Positions 55,201 to 64,000 of a stretch of 64,000 nt of DNA are shown here, one piece after another. Origin of the DNA: Bifiguratus adelaidae (lineage: Eukaryota > Mucoromycota > Endogonomycetes > Endogonales); the NCBI GenBank assembly GCA_002261195.1, contig MVBO01000010.1:124001-188000 (forward strand), in the 5' to 3' direction. Below the pieces are notes generated by a model. It saw only the letters and a program-made list of their open reading frames with translations, was not told where the DNA came from and ran no database searches. The first letter of the stretch is position 1. Each line of letters opens with the position of its first letter. Position numbers and translations under genes: made by a program.

Positions 55201-55962
55201 TCGCCTGTTGCTCTGCTTGACGCAAGCCAAACACAGGCTACACAATGCACGAATCTTTCGGAGGGCTCTCAGTCCACATGAACCTACTACATCGCTACTA
55301 CGACAGTTGTACATATTTATGTCTGCTTTTGTTCAGGTGATGGAGACATACCTTTTTGAACACGTAAGTGCTCATGGTGATAAACTGTAATTTACAGCGT
55401 GCATTGCAGGTTTTAAGCAAGGAGACGCGTGTTTTTAAGCAGCAGATGAACACTGTTGCTCACGTTGAAGCGTGGATCGACCTTCACGATAGTTATCTGC
55501 AACGTATCTGGGAATGTTGCTTCCTTGACCATCAGGTACTTATTCTTGTGAAGGCCGGAATCGGAATGGTTAACCCCCTCACAGTCGAGACCCATCGCGC
55601 AAAATCTGCAAGAGATATTTCATCTCATCGCTGACACATGGCCGCTTCAGGATCTCTCTGAGAGATCTTTGTCTGTAGGATTTGACATAAAGAGGCGGTG
55701 TTGGCCACGAAGGAGCGATGACTTTGAGAACTTGCCAAGCGAGGGAAGCGTGGATCTTTGGCAGACGAGTGACGTGCCCAAACGGAGACTCGCCTATCAG
55801 AAGTTCCTGTCAAGGCTTGCAGATCAACTACTTTCACAACATCAAATGTTTGGCAAAAATTCTTGTGAGTAGACAATGTTTATTTTCGGCAATGTCATTA
55901 ATGCGTGCCTAGCTCGAGAATTGCTGGATCTACTTCGCTACGTCAGCATACCTGGTCAATGA
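52226..55962 (+). CDS. Gamma-tubulin complex component (GCP5/GCP6-like, Spc97/Spc98 family)
   Basis: Part of the gamma-tubulin ring complex that seeds microtubules at the spindle pole body. Seventeen exons: 52226..52270, 52312..52547, 52597..52717, 52770..53012, 53061..53226, 53284..53432, 53484..53590, 53650..53783, 53835..53939, 53991..54219, 54278..54452, 54506..54883, 54937..55089, 55139..55363, 55410..55535, 55585..55864, 55913..55962 (973 residues). Evidence: RDILFMLRGYPTMLLFHR and LEPAAFRHILGEFLRLGNIV (GRIP1), APEIFAIGRSVHFILQTK, FLGPGFMQDIYKTHAKE, PYPTNLIINTSAIQKYNDIF with RLLLCLTQAKHRL (GRIP2) and a final HVEAWIDLHDSYLQRIW. LTWEDIVGNEPLVGFHWLP near residue 160 is GCP5/6-like. The 41-nt first intron and the start are inferred; MARQADERL at 52384 is an alternative start. 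Confidence 0.8.
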
Positions 55963-56569
55963 TGCTTGGAGCACAAGACGCGCTTTTTCGAAGCAATGAG
56001 TGCGAAATCCACTGTACAATATATACAGTAGTATAGACGAAGATGTAAATAGAGTATCTCCAGATATGCACCATGCTCGAAATGTAACTACATGGCCATG
56101 AAGGAGCAACAAGCTCCCACAACCGCGTCCTCGACGAATGCATGCCAGACACCGCTTATCCGACCAACATTTACCCCGGATGGAAATATCAACGCATGGT
56201 ATTTTTCCAGTTCGTCTCCGGATTCAGCATAAACTTGGCTAAAGTCTTCGGCGTAGGTGCCGACTAATTCATGGTGACGTATACCTTGTTCATTTCACTC
56301 TTTGATAATGGTCTGTTACTGAACACTTTATCAACGCCGCCTCTCGAATTTCGGACATTGATACACCGAGCATCCATCTTGTCGTTGTGCCAATATCTCA
56401 TGTCCTCTACATCTGAATATAATACTACTGTCACGCAACAAACGCTCTTTCAATCAATGCTCCACTCCATGCATCTCGTCCACAGTGTCCATCCAGGGCG
56501 TGAATAAGGTGCAATCCAATGTTCCCAAAATGTCGTTTTCTTCTCTTCGCTGACAAATTTCATGTGGAC
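55963..56569. other. Intergenic region upstream of the OSBP gene
   Basis: About 600 nt. TATATACAGTAGTATAGA near 56018-56035 is AT-rich. Open frames here lack any recognisable feature; upstream non-coding exons of the OSBP gene cannot be excluded. Confidence 0.4.
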
Positions 56570-59500
56570 ATGGAGGAAGTGCAGGTCCAGCCGCGTGATA
56601 TATACCTGCACTATGTCCACGTAGACAAGCCAGGACAGACACTACTATGGTCATTCTCTACCAAGCGCAAGAATATAAGCTTTGGACTTTACAGGCGCAA
56701 AGGCATCAGTGTCTCATCGTCCGACACGTATGTGTCCACGACGAAGTCTGTTGCCAAAACGATACATACGCACGGCCCAAGAACGAGTAATGCTTCCTCT
56801 ACTGTCGGTCTGGTTCCGTCCGGTGCTACGCTGCGACCAACACTCGGTCGACCTCAGTCGCACAGCAGCATCCACTCGACCAACTCTGACAGCGACAACG
56901 ACACGATACCTTCGACTGACATTCAAGATACACATATCTCGACAAAGTCTGAAGCTCAGTTGCGTATGGCAGCACGCAATCAACGGAAAGCCAGTTCGGG
57001 TAGTCTGACGCTCAAGGATCCAGATCTGGTCGAAATCCTACCAATTCAAAAGTATGCTTCAGCAACGTCTACCATTAAAGGACAGCATGTAGTCAGTGAA
57101 GCAGGAACATATGTGCTGGTATTCGGTGAGCATCACAGATCAATTCCTTTCGATTTGAACATGCCCATGGTACTAATGTTGTTTTCCAGATAATTCGTTC
57201 TCCATACAAACGCCAAAGCAGCTGACCTTCTTCGTCGCGGTCAACAAGAAGGGCGTTGAGACGCGTCAGCAGACTGACATTGATATATCAGGCTGGATGC
57301 TCAAGAAGAAGAGGAAGCGAATGCAGGGTGGGTCTTGGCGCGCAGCTCAGAGCACTGTGTGACAGTTGGCTGAATTTTCAAATATAGGATGGGCCAAGCG
57401 ATGGATCCAGTTGTCCAACATAGGGGTGCTCTCATACAAACTTCGTCCAGATGAGATTTCGCGCGGCTCCATTCAGATCGTTTTGTCGACTATTTCAGCG
57501 TCCGTCAAGACTCGAATGATTCATATTGACACTGGCACCACAACGTACCATCTAAAGGCGTTGACTGAGGAGGATTTTGAGAGGTGGATGAAAGCGCTGC
57601 GAAAGTACAAAACTAACCTGGTGCCGCAACAATATGTTGGTAGCGATGATGGCTTGGACGCGGACGACACTGAGCCTGTCCTCATCGATAGAGTCAGTTC
57701 TCTACTGCCTACGCGCGAAAATCCACATCAAATCCGTGATATTCGTACTTCGCTGGGTGAATGGAGCGCTTACATCGACAAACTCGAAGGATTGTATCAA
57801 GTCTTGCAGCACAGTGCTTTCAAGACTACTTTACCAGGCGAGAATGCCAGCATAAAGGCATCGTCTTCCAAGTTTCGCCTCGGTTTCAGAAAAGTACCAA
57901 GCTCGACCTCGACGACTACATACAACGCAGGATCGACCATATCTCCGCCCAATGTGCCTGAAGGCTCCGACTACATGTCCGCCGGCAGCACGCCTTCAAC
58001 ACCTGATGATGTATTAGAGCAGTTCAATACCGCTCTGAGAGCTTTGAAGCAATTGCAGAGAAGGACAGAGGAGCAAGTCAACTCGGAGCTTCAATTCTCT
58101 GAACAGCTGGAACAAGCCTGTCAAGCGCTACAGGTTGAGGTCGTTGATCTTCGGATGCAGCGGAGTCGGCCAACGAGCCAACGGGGAAGCTTCCGGCTGG
58201 CTGGAAGCGGTTCGGACCGAGATCTGCATAATCTTCGAGAAGAACTGGGCGAAGATGATGGTTTCAGCAGGAATCGCGACTCCATGTCGAGTCTCCAGGC
58301 GTCTTATAACTCCGATGTCTTCTTTGACGCTCAAGATATAACGTTGACTGACGAGAGCGGAGATGAGGAGGAAGACGAAGCAATGTTTGAGGCTGCACTC
58401 GACGGAGAAGAAAGCGACAGCAGCAACAGTGACGAAGGTCGCTCGCGTTCACCTCCTCCGAAGGAGCTGAGGCAGATGCAATCCATGGCTTCCCTTAGGC
58501 CAACCGACAAAGAAGGTCCGGTCCATCTCGGTATGGTTCTCTCACGTATGGCTTCACCGCCACGCCGTTCAGTTCTACCTGCTCAAGTTTCTGGAGATGA
58601 AGTTTCGCTCTTCTCCATCTTAAGGAAGAATGTCGGAAAGGACTTGTCCACAATCGCCATGCCCATCTCTATGAATGAACCAATCAATCTGCTTCAACGC
58701 CTGTGTGAAGAATTGGAATATTCAGACTTGCTCGACAGGGCCAATGCTTGCGAGAACTCTCTGGACAGACTCATCTATGTTGCGACCTTTGCCATGAGCG
58801 CCTTCGCATCAACGCAGGGCCGTGTGACGCGAAAGCCTTTCAATCCCATCCTTGGTGAAACTTACGAATGCATTCGGCCAGACAAGGGATTCCGATTCTT
58901 TGCAGAAAAGGTGTCTCATCATCCGCCGGTAATGGCATGTCATGCTGAATCCCAAAATTTTGTCTTTTGGCAAGACTCCAAGGTCAAGACAAAATTCTGG
59001 GGTAAGTCCGCCGAGCTTACATCATTGGGACAAGTGCACGTCAATCTGCCTAAGTATGGTGACAGTTTTTCGTACAATAAACCATCCACATGGATGCGCA
59101 ACATGATGGTGGGCACAAAGTATCTCGAACATATCGGAGAAGTGAGGGTCGTCAATCACACTACTGGAGAGTATGCCTTGCTGGTGTTCAAGGAGGCTGT
59201 AAGCTCTGGCCTTTTCTCATCTTCGGGAGGTAATGGCCACAATGAAGTCACTGGAACTATATTCGATGCCGCAGGTCGGAAACAACGCGTTTTGCAGGGT
59301 AAATGGAACGAGGCCATGACAGAGCAGGTTGCCAAAGACCAATTCCGAGTCCTGTGGCGCGCAAACCCACCGCGACCTAATCAGCAAAAGTATTACGGAT
59401 TCACACAGTTCACCACCGAATTAAACGAGATCACATCGCTTGAGCGAGGTCATCTGCCGCCCACAGATACGCGCTTCAGGCCAGATCAGCGTCTATTCGA

Positions 59501-59732
59501 AGAAGGCAAGGTGACGGAAGCAGAGGCGGAAAAGTTGCGCGTTGAGCAAGCTCAGCGTGACCGACGCAAGGACCTGGAAGAGGCTGGCCAAACATATCAA
59601 CCTGTCTGGTTTGCACGTACCGAGGATGGACCTGGAAGTGGAGAACATGCGGGCATGGGCTGGACATTCAAGGGGACATACTGGGATGCCCATGATAAAG
59701 GACATTGGCCTCAACTTTTACCCTTATGGTAG
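56570..59732 (+). CDS. OSH3: Oxysterol-binding protein of Osh3 type (GOLD-PH-ORD)
   Basis: Lipid-transfer protein at ER-plasma membrane contacts. Three exons: 56570..57125, 57190..57327, 57388..59732 (1012 residues). The start at 56570 (MEEVQVQPRDIYLHYVHV) matches the Osh3 GOLD-domain beginning; WSFSTKRKNISFGLYRRKG follows. PH domain ~215-320 (DISGWMLKKKRKRMQGWAKR ... DFERWMKALRKY). A coiled stretch LKQLQRRTEEQVNSELQF follows. DVFFDAQDITL (about residue 540) is a FFAT-like motif that would bind the ER protein VAP/Scs2, with acidic residues downstream. The sterol/PI4P domain has NPILGETYECIRPDKGFRFF, the OSBP signature EKVSHHPPVMACHAES, and KYYGFTQFTTELNE. All key ligand residues of the signature are kept. 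Confidence 0.94.
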
Positions 59733-59866
59733 TATGGATTTTTCCGTAGTAGAACAGGTCATTTACACGTTAAACCATAAAAGGCTATACTATACCCGCA
59801 AATTGCAGAGTTACCAACATCACATCTCTTCCCCACATTTCACACCTCTTGCTTCGCTCAAGTGCC

Positions 59867-61754
59867 ATGGATAACGAAAAAGCTGAGATAGACGTCGTGC
59901 AGACGGATCACATCTCGCCCGAGACCCAGACCGAATACCCCGCAGCGAAGGTGGAAAACAACGACCTCAAGCAGGATACTCGAGGATTGCTGCGGAAGCT
60001 CGATTGGCGCATGATGCCCTTGGTATCCGTCTACTACTTGTTTTCATCTCTGGTACGTCGATCCAGCCTTTTTCTATCCGAGACTGACGTGTACACAGGA
60101 TCGAGGGAATATCGGAAACGTGCGACTGGGTGGGTGACATTTGCCGACGAAAGCCCGACGTGGGACTAAGGTGCGAGGCCAGGTACTTTTGAAAAGGACT
60201 TGGGGTTCACAGGGAATGACTTTTACAATGCGCTGTCGGTGTTTTATGCTGGTATGTATTGATAGCATCGAGCTGCTTGATTTGATGTATCTAACCATCG
60301 GTTCAGGATATGTTGCGGCTTCCTTGCCGGCGAACCTATTGATGAAGAAGTGAGTTTGGCCAATAGCTGTCATACACTTCGTCCGATCCTCATCATTGGC
60401 GGGTAGACTTCTTCCCTCCCGCTTGATTGGATCAACCATGATTTTGTGGGGCATTTGTTCGGTTTGGTAAGTCCCGGTTGTCTCCGAGACTTGAAAGCTA
60501 AGATGGGCATGCCATAGCATGTCCGCAACGCGCAATTATGGGGGAGTTATTGCGCTTCGTTTCCTTTTGGGTATATTTGAGTCTGCGGCGGGACCTGGGA
60601 CCATTCTCTTCCTAAGTTACTGGTATCTGAGAGAAGGGCTGGCAATGCGTGTGGCCATCTTTTTTGGATCATCCACGGTCGCTGGTGCTTTTGGCGGTGC
60701 CATTGCCTATGGTATCCTTGGCATGGGTGAGCGACAAGGCCTCTCTCCATGGCGGTGAGTCAATATGCGGCATTACCAATTTGTGAACACTTACGATCCT
60801 AGATGGCTCTTCATTGTCGAGGGACTACCGACCATTGTCATCGGCATAACTTGTCTTCTCTTCCTTCCCGACTTTCCAAATGTCAATTCCCGGTTCCTCA
60901 ATGCTGAAGAAAAAGAGCTTGCACTCCAACGCAGTCAAAAGAGCCATAGCGCCGATACAAAGGCATGGGACAAGAAGCAATTTCTCGCAGGCTTCAAAGA
61001 TTACAAAATTGGATGACTTGTAGGTGCGATCGCATGTGTCTTGCTTACAACTCATTCTGCTTCCATAGCCGTCATTTACATAGGCCTAAATGTATGCCTT
61101 GCTTCGTATTCCAGCTTTCTGCCGACCATCGTCAAGGATTTGGGTTTCAGCGCATTGAATGCTCAGCTCCTGACTATACCACCATATGCGATTGCTTGTG
61201 TAGTTGTCTTTATTGTCGCTTGGAACGCCGACAGAACGCGTCAACGTGGTCTACATCTTTTCGTCATGAGCTGGCTTGGTGGTATTGGGTACATTCTCTT
61301 GCTGGCCACCACCAATGTGGGCGTACGATATGCTGGCGCATGTATCGTGGCATGTGGGATATATCCAATCATTCCATTGGGGAGTTGACGAGATCTGCAT
61401 CGACCGCGACTCAATGCAGCGCTAGGTTCTCTCATGGGTCACCAACAATAACAAGGGAGCCACGAAACGGGCCGTGGGGGTTGGATTGACCAACATGCTT
61501 GGACAGATCTTTAGCACAGTCGGTACCCAAGTTTACACCGATGGACCTCGTTATATCCGCGGACACTCGGTGTGCTTAGCCATGATTGTCCTCGCTGGAG
61601 CCACCGCATTTACTCTTCGCACCCTGTTGAGGCGCGAAAATGCGCGCCGTGATCATGAATACGGCATCCAGAGGAATGGACAGAAGAGAAAGCGCAGGAG
61701 GCCGAGGATTCTGATCTGTACGATTACCATCCATCGTACCGGTATGTGCTCTAG
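59867..61754 (+). pseudogene. MFS anion:cation symporter (Dal5/Tna1-like permease), reading frame disturbed
   Basis: Family of allantoate, nicotinate and vitamin permeases. Early exons are clean: 59867..60052, 60099..60129, 60183..60251, 60307..60349, 60407..60466, 60518..60754, and from 60802. They encode RKLDWRMMPLVSVYYLFSSL, DRGNIGNVRLGTFEKDLGF, GNDFYNALSVFYAGYVAASL, SATRNYGGVIALRFLLGIFE, PGTILFLSYWYLREG and RWLFIVEGLPTIVIG. Further on the frame fails: DYKI is followed by GGATGA where the family has a Trp-Met. The join between IIPLG and VLSWVTNNNKGATKRAV does not fit in phase. Near 61666 the frame must shift to reach the family's usual end EEKAQEAEDSDLYDYHPSYR (stop 61752-61754). One-base losses explain two of these. 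The gene is recently broken or the assembly has base errors. Confidence 0.75.
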
Positions 61755-61833
61755 TCTGTATAATGTGCTCGTAATGTCTCGTCTATTAGTCCTCGAATAA
61801 TGTACACATGTGAACACTCGCATCAGATCAGCC

Positions 61834-62321
61834 TTATACTTCGTGTTCGGCCAGCAGCATGTTGGGTATACCGTCTTTGATGGGATAGACATGACCGCAG
61901 TTAGGACAGATCATTTTACCGTCCTTGACGTGTGTCTAGAGACCATGTCAGCGAGCCCGTTCCGTGTCCATGTCTACTCGTTCACGTACCTCGAGTATGA
62001 CGGTATGCAGTGTTTGAAGGAATTCTTCGTTCTCTTGATAGTTTTCAGGGATAGTGGATGGAAGCGACGTGTTTCCAAGCTGTCATAAGTGCATCGTGAG
62101 TATACGCGTAGACAAGCGTGTCGTCGCACGACCAAACCTACCTCTGCAGCCGTGTGTACTAAAGCAGGCCATTCAAGCTTGCTGACAATATTGGCCATAA
62201 ACTCTGCGTTATATTCTGTCTCTACCATTTCAACCTCCACATCAGAGAACCGCAGAGGGAAGTTGTTGGCATTGCAGCCTTTTGCATGGCATTGAAGCAT
62301 ATTGTGTGTGATGAGCCGCAT
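61834..62321 (-). CDS. TRM112: Trm112, activator subunit of tRNA, rRNA and eRF1 methyltransferases
   Basis: Zinc-ribbon partner that stabilises Trm9, Trm11, Bud23 and Mtq2. Three exons: 62321..62142, 62079..61990, 61935..61834 (123 residues; yeast 135). It begins [20 protein letters not shown], giving the first two zinc Cys, then [20 protein letters not shown], an insert with [19 protein letters not shown], and [20 protein letters not shown] with the second Cys pair. It ends [10 protein letters not shown]. All four zinc ligands are present. The start is 87 nt downstream of the adenylate cyclase stop on the same strand, so its promoter must be short or lie within the cyclase gene. It is tail to tail with the MFS gene. 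Confidence 0.95.
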
Positions 62322-62408
62322 CCTGAACGAGCCTTGGCCGTCAAAAAGCAAAAAGTCGAAAATCACGTCACAAGCCACAGAGAAGTGTTCCATTATATAC
62401 AAGCATGA

Positions 62409-64000
62409 TTACAATTGGGTTGCAATAGTATACATTTGCAACGCCCGGACAATATGTATTGGATCAATATCCAACGCTTCGCCCAGTCTACCAAGAGAGG
62501 ATGAAAATCCTCCGACACGGTAGAGATAGAGGGCATTAACAGCATTCTGTCAGGGATATGATGAGCTGAATGCCGTGAAGTCCAGGTCACCTTTCTCTTC
62601 CTTACCTCTATCCGGGTGACCAAATGCTCAATCAAGCCAAACAACTCCATTTCGCTAGCATGTTCCGGTATATCAAAGGTGAGCAATCTAGTCTGGATAA
62701 TACGGCGGGTGTCAGGTTGTAGATCGTCTGATTGATGTATGGTATTGGCGACAGCTCGTTCGATGCGTATGGTCAAGATACCGAGAGATCGAATGAGTAT
62801 CTTATCACTGGCGCGTGATGTTCCGCGGATCACATGATGATCCTTCGAGTGATCAAAGCAAACAATCGTCTCGAGCGTTTCTTGCATTGCGCCCTGTTGC
62901 CTGGCGAGTGTGACAATCGTCTTGTCGAATTGGCAGCGATCCGCGAGCCTAGCGGGAAAGATCATGTGGAGAACTTCGGGAGTTTCAAGGCCCTTGAGCT
63001 TCCGGCCACCAATGGTCATGACGCCGTACTTGAGCTCATCCAGCTCATCCAGTTGTCGGCCTTGGTCACCAATGTGTGGATTAGGCGGTTGTAGACCACT
63101 CCGTTCGCTTTGGACTAGACCTCGCACTTGGTCCAACGCTACCAAGACGTCAGATGATACAAAAATCTGTCCACCATCCGCTGCCGATGAGATTCGACTG
63201 CCTCGATTGACCATTGGGCCGTAGTAATCCATGCGTTGGGTGATGGGGTCAATCTCGTAAACAGGGGTACCAAAATGAACTCCCATACGCACGGATAATC
63301 CACGATAAAGGACGCGATCGTGCAGAACAATTTCTTGACATTCGGTCGTCTCGAGTATTTCCTTTGGCCAATCTGCATCCAATAGTTCAATCTGGACCGT
63401 CAGACACCAAAGCAGAGCTGCAGTGATGGTTTGAAAGCACACCATGAACGCGTCGCCCTCGGTTCGGATCTCATAGCCACCAAGACTGCGCAATTGCTTC
63501 CGGAGAATCGTATTATGTACTCGCATACTGACTTGCATAGCCTCCGGAACCGTTTCCCATAGTAAAGTTGAATTGCGTATGTCAGAGAAGCACATGGCTA
63601 CCTCGCCAATGGGTGGAGGAACCTCTTTGGGCAATTGATCTACTGTGTCAGCTCCGAGATCCGAACGACCACCTCGCCTTGTGAGAGCAGCAACACTGGC
63701 CTGCGCTGATTCGGCAAATGGGCCGGTGTCACTGTTCCGACTACTTGAGCTACCGCCACGGGGAGTTCGGAACTTTTTGTCCCGCTTATCAAAAAGATCG
63801 CTGACACCGACGATCATGATCATCAAACTATCTTCAGTGCCGTATGTGATGGCGAAGTCTCGCACTTTCTGAGCAGCGAGCATCAGATCGTCTTTTTCGG
63901 TGCTGATGATGTCAATAACCGTCTGATGAGACATCTTGTCCCACAGAACCCGACTGGCAATCACCAAAAACTCGTCTTCGTCTGATAACTCGACTTCGAC
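62409..64000 (-). CDS. CYR1: Adenylate cyclase, C-terminal part (PP2C-like and class III cyclase domains), truncated by window end
   Basis: Makes cAMP for the Ras/PKA pathway. Two exons are visible: 64000..62606 (open at the window end) and 62546..62409. The window begins inside the PP2C-like domain (VEVELSDEDEFLVIASRVLWDKMSHQT); the DG of an active phosphatase (ACDGLWD) is replaced, so this domain is probably a non-catalytic partner. The cyclase domain starts GEVAMCFSDIRNSTLLWETV with the metal-binding Asp, then YEIRTEGDAFMVCFQT (second metal Asp), MGVHFGTPVYEIDPITQRMDYY and GPMVNRGSRISSAADGGQ. After ~200 further residues the last exon encodes NAVNALYLYRVGGFSSSLGR and ends MYTIATQL. The leucine-rich repeats and Ras-associating domain lie outside the window. 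Confidence 0.93.

Overview
The window is nuclear DNA from a filamentous or dimorphic fungus, most likely a basidiomycete. Genes are densely packed on both strands and cut by many short introns (about 40-60 nt, GT-AG). The gene set is fungal: exo-beta-1,3-glucanase, Sel1-repeat protein, metacaspase, adenylate cyclase with a phosphatase-like domain, Hap2, Osh3-type sterol-binding protein. The family PL14 lyase and the RABL6-type GTPase fit Basidiomycota better than Ascomycota. The phylum is an inference; no rRNA or mitochondrial marker is present.

Layout. 1-2.0 kb: a truncated NAD-dependent epimerase/reductase and a decayed paralogue. 2.4-6.1 kb: a tandem array of four small same-strand genes sharing an N-terminal motif and, in three of them, a C-terminal PPPY motif; this is the most unusual locus. 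6.6-13.8 kb: GH20 hexosaminidase, then the mRNA-processing pair PRP17 and FIP1, then a small unknown gene. 15.2-23.7 kb: RABL6-like GTPase, siroheme synthase fusion, TRAP-alpha-like ER protein, a GPI-type Cys-rich secreted protein, and HAP2. 23.9-36.0 kb: COPI-associated (TVP15-like) membrane protein, kinesin-5, cytochrome c heme lyase, metacaspase, a small membrane protein, a coiled-coil protein, and a NECAP endocytic adaptor. 36.4-45.6 kb: exoglucanase, Loc1-like ribosome-assembly factor, PL14 lyase, a sugar transporter with a likely glucose-repressed promoter, and 6-phosphofructo-2-kinase/fructose-2,6-bisphosphatase. 46.3-48.9 kb: two decayed genes (small secreted protein; phosphoesterase). 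49.9-64 kb: Sel1-repeat protein, an RnpA-like protein with a mitochondrial-type leader, a gamma-tubulin complex component whose start codon overlaps the RnpA-like start codon head to head, Osh3-like OSBP, a frame-disturbed MFS permease, TRM112 and the 3' end of adenylate cyclase.

Most genes are unrelated housekeeping genes. Links worth noting are PRP17 beside FIP1 (splicing and polyadenylation), the sugar transporter converging on the fructose-2,6-bisphosphate enzyme, and the PPxY array, whose common motif suggests shared WW-domain partners. Exon coordinates were derived by hand from splice consensus, conserved protein motifs and phase; where exons are listed as joined, the sum is divisible by three. 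No tRNA, rRNA, CRISPR array, intact transposon or viral fossil was recognised.
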